From contig JAIETF010000030.1 of NCBI GenBank assembly GCA_019745415.1, forward strand, positions 1 to 64,000: a stretch of DNA of 64,000 bases, given 5' to 3'. Shown piece by piece: positions 38,447 through 47,271 of this stretch. Each line of letters opens with the position of its first letter. Position 1 is the stretch's first letter. Under the pieces are notes generated by a model. It saw only the letters and a list, made by a program, of their open reading frames with translations. It did no database searches and was not told where the DNA came from. Made by a program: the position numbers and the translations under genes. This DNA is from Candidatus Obscuribacterales bacterium (GTDB lineage Bacteria; Cyanobacteriota; Vampirovibrionia; Obscuribacterales; Obscuribacteraceae).

Positions 38447-39097
38447 TTGACTGGAGACTCATACTTGCCTCCATCAGCCCACCTCGCACAGCCAGCCGTG
38501 GGAAAGTGTACGATTTTATTTCAGGCAACAGAAGTTGTCATGGTTCAATTATTGAGCAGTCAATGCGAACTTACACCGTGGCCGGCCAAATACGAGGAGG
38601 ATGCAATGCCAAATTCACTGACTCCACGCTTCCGATTTAAGCTAATGCTTCTTGGAGCCTTATGCCAATGGATCATAGGAAACCCTTTGAACGCGCATCC
38701 AACTCAGAATTCGCGAGATCAAGGTCTCGACGGTGCGAGCAAAAGCGGGGTCTTTTATGGCCCAGGGCTACTATCCAACAGCAAGGAGATAGTATTGCAG
38801 GCCAGCTGGACATCAAAAGTAAGCGAGAAAACCTTGCAGGTAGGCGAGGGAGACGAGTCTTTTAGTGACGTAAAAAATTGGATATCGAAGAATGTACTAA
38901 CTGCTCTCAATCAACCAGGGTGCCACTTTGATGGATCTGCAGACTACTCTTTATTCCTGTTTTCTGAGCGGAAAAATGGAATGACCGGGTTTTTGATAAG
39001 TATCCCATTGGGACAAGGCCTGCTTGGAGCCAGATTCTCGGAGAAACTAAAAGAGCTTCACGATTTAATGAATATCAAGAAATCCAGCAACAGGTAG
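38447..39097 (+). CDS. Hypothetical protein
   Basis: 216 aa ORF; likely internal start near 38606 (ATGCCAAATTCA...) giving a signal-peptide-like N-terminus. Confidence 0.5.
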   Translation: MTGDSYLPPSAHLAQPAVGKCTILFQATEVVMVQLLSSQCELTPWPAKYEEDAMPNSLTPRFRFKLMLLGALCQWIIGNPLNAHPTQNSRDQGLDGASKSGVFYGPGLLSNSKEIVLQASWTSKVSEKTLQVGEGDESFSDVKNWISKNVLTALNQPGCHFDGSADYSLFLFSERKNGMTGFLISIPLGQGLLGARFSEKLKELHDLMNIKKSSNR

Positions 39098-39292
39098 ATG
39101 TTCTGGTGTCACTTTGCTTGAAAAACGCTACAGATTCTGGCAAGACAAATGTGATAGTGCACGATATTTGCCCAGCGCCCCTATGTATGGCTCTATTGCA
39201 TAGACGCAGTAACAGTGGGACTTCTGCTTAGAGATCTGCTAGAGGTGACCCAACTATAAGGGTGATCTGACCAGTCAAGTGATGCAAATATA

Positions 39293-39850
39293 GTGCAAAT
39301 AACTGTAGCAAATATCGTGCAGAATGACAGTTTTGGGGGAGCAGATTTGACTCGTACGTACTTCAGATGTTGGTTTCGAATGCAGCAATTAGATTTGTAT
39401 GCCTTATGGTATACAAACGATTATCAAGGCTTTTGGTTAGATTCTAGCGGAAGATTACCGGCTTACCAGCGAGTATCAGAGCTTGAAGCGTTCTGCCACG
39501 CGCAAGCAATCGATCTGTTCGAGGAGGAACCTATCCTTCACGATCTTGATCGGGTACTGCGTTGGTCAGAGTCAGAATCTGAAGATCCTGATTGCAAGGA
39601 AGTACTAAAGGCGTGGAATCTTTGCAATGACCTCAGGTGCACAATTCTGGGTGAAGAAATCTATTCTTCGGGACTGAATGCAGGACCTCTATATGAAAAG
39701 GTGTATTTCGGCACGAATCCTAAAGTCTTCAATCCAAATGGGCCACCGTATCTACCATCATGGACGCGTTCTGAAATTGATGAACTCAAGCGAATCATTC
39801 GGAACGGTATTGCAGTGTTTGTCGACCGTTTGCTGATCATAAGGAAGTAG
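39293..39850 (+). CDS. Immunity-like hypothetical protein, paralog of 31303-31815
   Basis: 185 aa; 'YLPSWTRSEIDELKRIIRNGIAVFVDRL' vs 'YIPIWTKEEVKELRTMLEESIAIFESKL'. Confidence 0.65.
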   Translation: MQITVANIVQNDSFGGADLTRTYFRCWFRMQQLDLYALWYTNDYQGFWLDSSGRLPAYQRVSELEAFCHAQAIDLFEEEPILHDLDRVLRWSESESEDPDCKEVLKAWNLCNDLRCTILGEEIYSSGLNAGPLYEKVYFGTNPKVFNPNGPPYLPSWTRSEIDELKRIIRNGIAVFVDRLLIIRK

Positions 39851-40413
39851 ACAGCTGTGACCGTGTCCGTTCAAAGGGGCGACATGAAGGGGGACAAATG
39901 ACTACTGCGTCGCGTATCTTGCGCAGGTAGGACTGCCGTTTTGGTGTGAAATTAATAGAGGTCTTGAAGACCATGGCTGTGCCATAGGTGTCTATTACAA
40001 TTAGCTTGCAAATAAATTCAGTGGCGGCGGGGCACTAAATCTGAGGGGGGGGCGAGAAAGAATGTTAAAGAATCGAGACTTATCTATTCAGATAGCAAAT
40101 TCGTTATTGAATGTCATTGGAATTCTACAAAGAACCATTGTTTTAGTTCGCGAAAGCAAAGAATCAAAGAAAAACCAGCAAAATAGATCCACACGATAGC
40201 AGACATTGTTTATCAGGAAATGGCCAGATTAATGCAGGAAATAGTGAGAGAATATCCTGATATAGCGCCTAAAGAATTTGAAGCAAAACATCAAAAAAAG
40301 ACAAGCAAAATTTGAGAGCATCTCTGGTTCAGTAGTCGGAGATTTTTATATTGAATCGTGCAGATAGAGCAATGACGCTTTATACCTTGTAGAAATAAGG
40401 AAAACCTCAATTC

Positions 40414-40875
40414 ATGAGACTAGCAATGTGGAAGTTTAGAGCCCGCAGTGTTATTGGACTCTTGGTATTTCTCCTTCTTCTTGGAGTGACCTATTTATTA
40501 GCGGTCTCGACCTTTCACCAAGTTTGTGTGACGAACCACTCAGACCATACAATCTCTCGTTGCGTCTTAACGGTGTGTGGTCGTGACTATGTAATTGAAA
40601 AGCTTGTGCCGGGAGCCACGCGGCAGATTAGTTTTATCATCGATAAGGACAGTGGCTACAGACTCAGGTACCACTTCCTAGAATCTGATCGAGAATTTCT
40701 TTCTGAGGAGGCGGGGTATGTCTGTGCTGGACTGGCAGAGAACGGCAAACCAGACTCCCTTAGAATCTACGATGATCGACTAGAGTTCACGGACCCGTTA
40801 GAGCTCAAGTTGAAACTGCCGATTGAGAAAGTACCAATTTCACAGGTCAAAACGAAGCTGAAAAGGTCTGCTTGA
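40414..40875 (+). CDS. Hypothetical membrane-anchored protein
   Basis: 153 aa; single N-terminal TM. Confidence 0.55.
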   Translation: MRLAMWKFRARSVIGLLVFLLLLGVTYLLAVSTFHQVCVTNHSDHTISRCVLTVCGRDYVIEKLVPGATRQISFIIDKDSGYRLRYHFLESDREFLSEEAGYVCAGLAENGKPDSLRIYDDRLEFTDPLELKLKLPIEKVPISQVKTKLKRSA

Positions 40876-40934
40876 GTTCTTAACTAACTTAGCTTAGGAT
40901 GAAAAAATCTTCTGAGAGGGGCTGAAGAATAACT

Positions 40935-41495
40935 ATGCGGATGAGCTTAGCATTCAGAACTTTAATTGCGACCGTATTGATTCTTTCGCTCTTTTGCTCT
41001 GAGACCAGGGCACAAGGGATTCTCGGCAATGACGAATTGACTGCCGGAATGATCGAAGTCTTGCATAATCCAAGATTCGTAGTTGTATACAATTTGGAAG
41101 CAAAGAATGCGAAAGCAAAAGAAGCAAGCTTTTATGGTTCACACATGCTGGGAAAGGCTACCTTAAATGATAGAAGAGACCAGGTTAAACTCGGGCAACT
41201 GCTGATTGACAGCATCTCGCCCAAAAGCGTCGTCTTTTCTCCCTTTAGACCCAGGTACGGATTGAGTTTCCTGTCTTTTTTTCATAGAATTGACCTAGTT
41301 GTTAGCTCTGACTGCCGACAAATCGAAATTTATTCGCCAAACGGTAGGTTTTGGAATCGTGGATGCTTAGAAGGAAGCAATGCTCAAATAGAAGAGCTAA
41401 TTTGCAAAGCTTTAAAAGTGCAAGACAGGGCGAAGCTTGCTGACAGTATTCTTGAGCAGAAAAAGCGCAATGCATTTATGCTGATCAAGCCATAA
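40935..41495 (+). CDS. Hypothetical secreted protein; 3' end lies in the 122-bp repeat
   Basis: 186 aa; signal peptide. Confidence 0.55.
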   Translation: MRMSLAFRTLIATVLILSLFCSETRAQGILGNDELTAGMIEVLHNPRFVVVYNLEAKNAKAKEASFYGSHMLGKATLNDRRDQVKLGQLLIDSISPKSVVFSPFRPRYGLSFLSFFHRIDLVVSSDCRQIEIYSPNGRFWNRGCLEGSNAQIEELICKALKVQDRAKLADSILEQKKRNAFMLIKP

Positions 41496-41603
41496 ACCTA
41501 TAATTGTTGTAGCTTTGCCAGCTACAACTTGAGACAACACTCGGCGTATACTTGTGCTGATGAAGCACGGAAGTGTCAGTGATGACACGTGCAGAGCGCA
41601 CAA
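41482..41603 (+). repeat. 122-bp structured direct repeat, copy 1
   Basis: 121/122 identical to 42024-42145; hairpins gttgtagct-ttgcc-agctacaac and gcac-ggaa-gtgtca-gtga-tgacac-gtgc. Confidence 0.97.
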
Positions 41604-41675
41604 ATTTGCCTAAGTTCAATGATGGTTCGGTTATCCCAAGAATCTACTTTAAGCTAGGAAAGTGAGGCAATATAG

Positions 41676-41924
41676 ATGGCTAGTGATGATCAACCTCCAT
41701 ATGAAATTGTTCTGGAGTTGCCAGAACTCTTGCAAGGGCCTTATACCCTGCCGAATGGCGACTTATTATCTATTGGAGACACTATAGAGCATGTTGAGTG
41801 CGGCATTGGAAAGGTCATTCGTTTTGCTACATATCATGACCAGATGGGAATTCTAGTTTGTGTAGAGTTTCCAAATGATGAGCATGAAATGCTTGGTATG
41901 AATTTCATTCGCAAAGTTCGTTGA
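41676..41924 (+). CDS. Small hypothetical protein between the 122-bp repeats
   Basis: 82 aa; followed by terminator-like hairpin. Confidence 0.6.
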   Translation: MASDDQPPYEIVLELPELLQGPYTLPNGDLLSIGDTIEHVECGIGKVIRFATYHDQMGILVCVEFPNDEHEMLGMNFIRKVR

Positions 41925-41931
41925 AAGCAAA

Positions 41932-41957
41932 AGAGCCCCTGAGTGGGGCTCTTTTGT
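41932..41957 (+). terminator. Probable intrinsic terminator
   Basis: aaaagagcccctgagtggggctcttttg. Confidence 0.85.
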
Positions 41958-42023
41958 TGAAACACTCTGGGCGTTTTCGGAGGTTCTACTTGCCGAAAAG
42001 CATTGATACGCAGCAAGCTAGAG

Positions 42024-42145
42024 TGATCAAGCCATAAACCTATAATTGTTGTAGCTTTGCCAGCTACAACTTGAGACAACACTCGGCGTATACTTGTGGT
42101 GATGAAGCACGGAAGTGTCAGTGATGACACGTGCAGAGCGCACAA
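42024..42145 (+). repeat. 122-bp structured direct repeat, copy 2
   Basis: differs from copy 1 only at 42099 (g) vs 41557 (c). Confidence 0.97.
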
Positions 42146-42201
42146 TCAAGCCGAAGCTAGTCCTTTAAGAGTGTAAAACAGGTGATGCCGGAGGTTAGTG
42201 A

Positions 42202-42735
42202 ATGACTAGAATAATTGCGTTATTTCTTAGTCGGGTTCTTCAAACGTCCACCGGTCTGTGGGAAAGATTAGTTAGTGCGTCCTTTCCCTATATCTTACTA
42301 GCAGTCTTTACTCTCCTATCTGCGCGACCTTGCATGGCATTTGAAGCTCGTTTTTATCCAGTTTTTCCCAAGAGAGATCCTTTGCATAATAAGGTCTTCT
42401 CCACACTCAGTAAGGCTAGTTTGACAATCAAGTGCATAGGAGAAAACGAAATAGATGTTTATATTGGAAATTATTGCAAAGAAAGAAATTCTTATGAGCC
42501 GATATACTTTACACAAAATCAAGTTTATCTGTTTTTGAAGGAGCAGAAAGACAAACGGCTTTTGGCCGTTTGGTTTCTAAAGCCGATAATGAATATGAAG
42601 CAAGAGAGGATTCAGCAGATCTTGAATAGTTATAAAGCGTTTCTTGCAGACTTTGGTTACGAAAGGGTCTTGATTCTGGGTGCCGCAGCCTCTGGGGTTT
42701 ATGTTGTCTACGATTCTGAACAAGCGAAAAGATGA
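42202..42735 (+). CDS. Hypothetical secreted/membrane protein
   Basis: 177 aa; N-terminal hydrophobic stretch. Confidence 0.55.
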   Translation: MTRIIALFLSRVLQTSTGLWERLVSASFPYILLAVFTLLSARPCMAFEARFYPVFPKRDPLHNKVFSTLSKASLTIKCIGENEIDVYIGNYCKERNSYEPIYFTQNQVYLFLKEQKDKRLLAVWFLKPIMNMKQERIQQILNSYKAFLADFGYERVLILGAAASGVYVVYDSEQAKR

Positions 42736-42760
42736 CGGTGTTGATACCAACCTTGACCTT

Positions 42761-42824
42761 CCCCCCAAATTCGAGCCAATCAAATTCTCTGCTCCAGATC
42801 CACCAAAATCCCTTTGAATGATCA
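42761..42824 (+). repeat. Direct repeat R2, copy 2
   Basis: ccccccaaattcgagccaatcaaattctctgctccagatccaccaaaatccctttgaatgatcac. Confidence 0.85.
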
Positions 42825-42875
42825 CTGACAAGCGAAACACGTGACCGGAAGAAGAAGAAGAAAAAGAAGAAGAAC

Positions 42876-42936
42876 TCACTTCATCTTCTGCTTCTTCGAG
42901 TTTTGCGGCAGCGCATCAGGGTCTCGCGACCTAAGA
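42876..42936 (+). repeat. Direct repeat R1, copy 2 (61 bp)
   Basis: tcacttcatcttctgcttcttcgagttttgcggcagcgcatcagggtctcgcgacctaaga. Confidence 0.92.
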
Positions 42937-44570
42937 AGCAGATCTGCTGAATCTGGGTCTAATTCAAGCGCTCTTTTGAAAGCCGGCAGCGAAGAATTGG
43001 CAGCACCGGCATTGATGGCATCAAAACCAACTTCGGTAAGAGTATTGGCATCAAGAGGCAACTTGCTTAGTTTACCGGTGGCTTCCTCTGCCAGCTTCTT
43101 ATCGCCGGTGGCCCGAGCTACATCTAAAAGGCAAAGCCAGGCGCTGCGATTCTGCGGCTCTAAAGCAAGCAAAGCACGGGTTTCCTTCAGACATTCGCCA
43201 TAACGTTTAGAACTATACAGACCACCCATATAGTCGACACGAAATGCTCGCTCTTGCGGATAGCTGGCAATGAGACGACGAAGAATGATAAATCCTTCGT
43301 CATAGCGCTTCAGACACATCAAAGCCCAAGCCCTAGCGCTCTGTGAATAAGGATTATTCGGTGCGGTGCGCAATGCATCTTCCGTGATCTTGAGAGCCTG
43401 ATCGGTCTTCCTATTTAAAATTAAAACATGCACAAGCTCGCGAAGATAAGAATATTTGCGATAGTCATGACTAAAGAGAAAAGCTTTTTGCAAATGTTCT
43501 TCCGCTTCCTCAAGCATGTCTTTCTCCATCAAGGCTATACCCAAGACATAATGGGCAAAAGCGTCTTTGGGAGCCAGATTGACTGCCACCCTTCCTTCTT
43601 TCACTGACTGGTCAAGACGACCGTTTTCCAGATATACGGCAGAAGCCTGCCGCCAGGGCTCTGCCGAAGATGGCTGTGCTTTCTTGCCTTGCTCATAGGC
43701 GGCAATTCCCTTATTCATAGCCTCTCTCTGACTGGTCTCGTCTTTTCCCCGACCGCATTCATAGTAGAGGTCGCCCAATTTTACCCAGGCTTTATCACTG
43801 TGCTTAAACTTGTTGGAGCATTGCAAATAAGCCCTCTCTGCGGCTTTTATATCTTGCAGTTTTTTATGTAAATCCCCGATGGTCAAATAAGTATCTATGT
43901 CATTGTCATTGACTAAAGAGGCTCTCTTATATAAATCGATTGCCTGCCGCCAATCTTTCTCATTGCTCTTAATCAAAGCCATGGTGCGCAGGCTGCGAAA
44001 ATGGAAGCGCGTCGGCGGAGGAAGCAGCGAACTCTCAAGGGTCTTGAATGCCAAATTGGGCTCTATGCCGCAATAGTACTGAGCCCGCCCCAATATACCC
44101 CGTACTTCCGAAAGCGCCTGGGCGTTCTTGGGTGCCTGCTTGAGCGCAGTCTCGGCTAGAGAGAGCGCTTCTTTGCGACGACCAAGACCAAGCAAAACAC
44201 GCGCCTTCAAAGCCTGACAGCGATAAAAGTCTGGTTTTCGATCAGAGGCTATAGCAACAAGTTCGTAGGCTCGCTTATTATCTTTCAACTCCATACAAGC
44301 TTCAGCAAGGCCAAGCAAAGCTTCTATATTCTCAGGATCACTCTTAAGAATTTGACTATAGGCAAAAGAAGCAGCGCGAAAATCGAATTTTTCTAGAGAT
44401 TTACGACCAGTGGCAAGGGCGGCCGGCAGCGACTCAGAAGCGCCGTTTTTGCTTGCTGTATCATGCGGGGAAGCAGGCTGCAGCGGCGCCGCTTGACCGG
44501 CTTCTAAGCCAAAAACCAAGACTAGAGAGAGCAAGAAAACTTTCTTACAGTCGCGGGTCAACTGGCGCAC
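42876..44570 (-). CDS. TPR-repeat protein, last gene of the SNF2-Hen1-Pnkp operon
   Basis: 564 aa; signal peptide and many TPRs; 26-nt overlap with pnkp. Confidence 0.85.
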   Translation of the reverse strand: MRQLTRDCKKVFLLSLVLVFGLEAGQAAPLQPASPHDTASKNGASESLPAALATGRKSLEKFDFRAASFAYSQILKSDPENIEALLGLAEACMELKDNKRAYELVAIASDRKPDFYRCQALKARVLLGLGRRKEALSLAETALKQAPKNAQALSEVRGILGRAQYYCGIEPNLAFKTLESSLLPPPTRFHFRSLRTMALIKSNEKDWRQAIDLYKRASLVNDNDIDTYLTIGDLHKKLQDIKAAERAYLQCSNKFKHSDKAWVKLGDLYYECGRGKDETSQREAMNKGIAAYEQGKKAQPSSAEPWRQASAVYLENGRLDQSVKEGRVAVNLAPKDAFAHYVLGIALMEKDMLEEAEEHLQKAFLFSHDYRKYSYLRELVHVLILNRKTDQALKITEDALRTAPNNPYSQSARAWALMCLKRYDEGFIILRRLIASYPQERAFRVDYMGGLYSSKRYGECLKETRALLALEPQNRSAWLCLLDVARATGDKKLAEEATGKLSKLPLDANTLTEVGFDAINAGAANSSLPAFKRALELDPDSADLLLRSRDPDALPQNSKKQKMK

Positions 44571-47271
44571 TCTCCAAGGCTAAGACGGCAAAGACACATT
44601 CATGTATGCGGTGCAAAGGCTCGCCTCGGCTGAGACGGTCCAAGGCTTCAGCACCAAGTGCAAACTCTCTGGCGGCAAGAGATCTCTTCAGGCTAAGCCC
44701 TCTTTGCTTGAGCCTCTCTAAGTTATGGGGCAGAAGATAATCAGCACCATATATGATGCGGAGATATTCAGAGGCACGACACTTTATTGCCGGCTGCAAG
44801 AGCCGACCATCTCTCACCATGACTGACCGGGCAGTTTCCCAATCAGGCAGATAGGGCTTAACCACTATACCTTCACCTGCACCGGATCCTTCACCTGATC
44901 CTTCACCTGATCCTCCACCGGCCCCTTCGCCTTTAGCCAATTTGCCGGTAATCTCTTCAAAAAACTGCATCGCTAGTCTTAGGCCTTCTTCACCGCCATC
45001 GCTATTGAACGGCGTCGGGCAGAGTCTATAGCGCGTTTTTCTAAAGATGCCGCTATCTATATCAGCCAGAGGCGCTAACAACTTCATCTGCTCTAAATGG
45101 TCTACAAAGAGCATGCTCGTCTTTTCACAAGCTAAGATTTGAAAGGGCGCCACTTTCAGATCTTCCAAGCTCTCTACCGGCCAGCAGTAATGCCCGTAAG
45201 CTGTACGAAACTTTTCGGCAGCGTCAAACTCCAGCTCACTTCTTTCGGCTAGAGCCTGCAGTTCTTTACTATCAGGCAAACGCCGCAGAGCTGTCTGGGT
45301 GAGCTGCCGCTTCAGCCCTAGCACCACCTCGCTACTGGCGGCCACTGCTGCATATTGTTCTTGCAAAAGACCTTGAGCTTTAGCCGACCATGGCAAAAGT
45401 TCGCAGTCAATGAGAAACCAATCGCTCTTGAACTTTTCGAAAAGCTCGGCTTCAGCCAGAGCTGCCGAAATTCGCTTCAAAAGAGCTGTCTCAAGCTCAA
45501 CTTGATCGGCATTAAAAAATGACCGACCACTGCGGGTATAGATCACCCCAAGCTTCTCTTCGCCGCCAAAACGGCTAGTGAAGCTCTCGGCGTCACGCCC
45601 CACCAAGACTAGGGCTCTTGAGCCCATATGTTTCTCTTGCAAGACCACTTGCTCTATTTGAGCCGCACCATAATAGGCTAAAGCTTCTCGTGGATGTTCC
45701 AGCAGATTAGCTTCTTTGCTTGTCTCGCCGGGCGACATCGTGGGCGGCAAATAAACCAAATAGCGCGGATGCAGAGCAAAGCGGCTCATTACTTCTAATG
45801 CAGCGCGGGCATTCTCTTCCTTAATCAAGAGATTTCCCATGAGACCGGTTTCGACTATTTTCTTGCTGTTGGAACCAGGTATAAGCACGTCTTCTATGCT
45901 TAAACCGTCTTGCTCAGACAAATCACCGGCAGTATCAGTTTTTGCTCCATGAAGAGGCTTAGCCGGCTCATAATATTGCCGCAAAGCCGGCACCGAGACC
46001 AGTTCATTTTCAGGGTAACGCAGAGCCGTCAGTGAGCCGCCGAAGACACAACCAGTGTCGATACAGATTGTATTGTTCAACCAGGCGGCTTGAGAGGTCG
46101 GAGTATGACCGTAAACAACCCTCGCCTTGCCGCGATAATCAATCGCCCAGTTATAGCGCACCGGTAAACCATATTCATCGGTTTCACCGGTGGTTTCGCC
46201 ATAAAGACAAAACTCGCGCACCTTACCAGAGCTGCGACCTTGATAGGCTTCTTTCAAACCGGCATGGGCCACCACCAAGTTACCGCCATCCAAAACCAAG
46301 TGACTGACCAGCTTTTCGATAAAGATAGCAGCACTGTCTTTATAGTCTTGGCTGAGAGGCTCCAGCTGTTCTAAAGTTTCGGCCAAGCCATGGGTAATGC
46401 GCACTTTCTTACCGCGCAATTTTTTGAGAAGCTTGATGTCGTGGTTGCCCGGCACACAAAAGCCATGCCCGGCATCAACAGTATTCATGACCAAGGCTAG
46501 AACCTTGTCAGAAGCAGGGCCGCGATCGACCAGGTCGCCTAAGAAAATCACACGACGTCCTTGACTATGGCGATAAACCGGCGCATCCACTTCCGACTGC
46601 CGGGGCTCAATTCCGGCTTCTGCTGCACTTATAGGCTCATAACCAAGTTTCGCCAAAAGACTCGTCAGTTCATCATAACAACCATGAATATCGCCGATGA
46701 TATCAAAGGGACCGCACTCCTCTTTGCGGTTGTTCCAAAGCTTGCTGCGCTTTATCTCTATGTTCTCGACTTCTTCAGGGCTCTTCAGCACATAGACCTG
46801 CCGAAAGCCCTCGTCTTTCAAACTAGAGAGTGACTTTCTCAGAAAAGTTCTTTGTCTACGCACGACATGGCTGCCAAAGTTGCGATCGTTTCGATGACTA
46901 TTTCGCTCGTGGCAGAGAGCGTCGGGCATATCAAGCACTATCGCCGCAGTCAAACAGTGATTGGCACGAGCAAGATCAAGCAAACTCTTGCGATCTTCTT
47001 TCTGCACATTGGTGGCGTCAACCACTGTAAGTAAGCCGGTCTTGAGACGTTTATCGACAATAAAATGCAAAAGTTCGAAAGCATCACCAGATGCAGCCTG
47101 ACTATTTTCATCATCACTGACCAAGCCGCGACAAAAATCAGACGAAACAATCTCGGTCGGCTTAAAGTGGCGTTTGGCAAAAGTAGACTTACCCGAACCG
47201 GAAGCACCGATAAGCAGCACTAGCGAAAGCTCGGGCAAATAAATATTTCTGGTTGCTTCTCTATCTAACAA
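44545..47271 (-). CDS. pnkp: Bacterial polynucleotide kinase-phosphatase/ligase Pnkp (TTG start)
   Basis: 908 aa; kinase 'LLIGASGSGKSTFAKRHF', phosphatase 'DIIGDIHGCYDEL' and 'GDLVDRGPAS...VPGNHD', nucleotidyltransferase 'EKHMGSRALV' and 'EGIVVKP'. Confidence 0.95.
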   Translation of the reverse strand: MLDREATRNIYLPELSLVLLIGASGSGKSTFAKRHFKPTEIVSSDFCRGLVSDDENSQAASGDAFELLHFIVDKRLKTGLLTVVDATNVQKEDRKSLLDLARANHCLTAAIVLDMPDALCHERNSHRNDRNFGSHVVRRQRTFLRKSLSSLKDEGFRQVYVLKSPEEVENIEIKRSKLWNNRKEECGPFDIIGDIHGCYDELTSLLAKLGYEPISAAEAGIEPRQSEVDAPVYRHSQGRRVIFLGDLVDRGPASDKVLALVMNTVDAGHGFCVPGNHDIKLLKKLRGKKVRITHGLAETLEQLEPLSQDYKDSAAIFIEKLVSHLVLDGGNLVVAHAGLKEAYQGRSSGKVREFCLYGETTGETDEYGLPVRYNWAIDYRGKARVVYGHTPTSQAAWLNNTICIDTGCVFGGSLTALRYPENELVSVPALRQYYEPAKPLHGAKTDTAGDLSEQDGLSIEDVLIPGSNSKKIVETGLMGNLLIKEENARAALEVMSRFALHPRYLVYLPPTMSPGETSKEANLLEHPREALAYYGAAQIEQVVLQEKHMGSRALVLVGRDAESFTSRFGGEEKLGVIYTRSGRSFFNADQVELETALLKRISAALAEAELFEKFKSDWFLIDCELLPWSAKAQGLLQEQYAAVAASSEVVLGLKRQLTQTALRRLPDSKELQALAERSELEFDAAEKFRTAYGHYCWPVESLEDLKVAPFQILACEKTSMLFVDHLEQMKLLAPLADIDSGIFRKTRYRLCPTPFNSDGGEEGLRLAMQFFEEITGKLAKGEGAGGGSGEGSGEGSGAGEGIVVKPYLPDWETARSVMVRDGRLLQPAIKCRASEYLRIIYGADYLLPHNLERLKQRGLSLKRSLAAREFALGAEALDRLSRGEPLHRIHECVFAVLALESAPVDPRL

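Noticed and set aside
39189-39200. ggctctattgca as a third IS6-type end
   Set aside because: Differs from the ggctctgttgcaa ends and has no flanking transposase sequence; too short to support.
41482-42145. 122-bp repeat plus gene as an integron cassette with attC
   Set aside because: Length is in range, but no RYYYAAC/GTTRRRY core pair and no end-to-end inverted symmetry were found; no integron integrase visible.
42577-42879. Minus-strand 100-aa Ser-rich ORF
   Set aside because: Created by the GAA tract and R2 repeat read antisense; no protein-like conservation visible.
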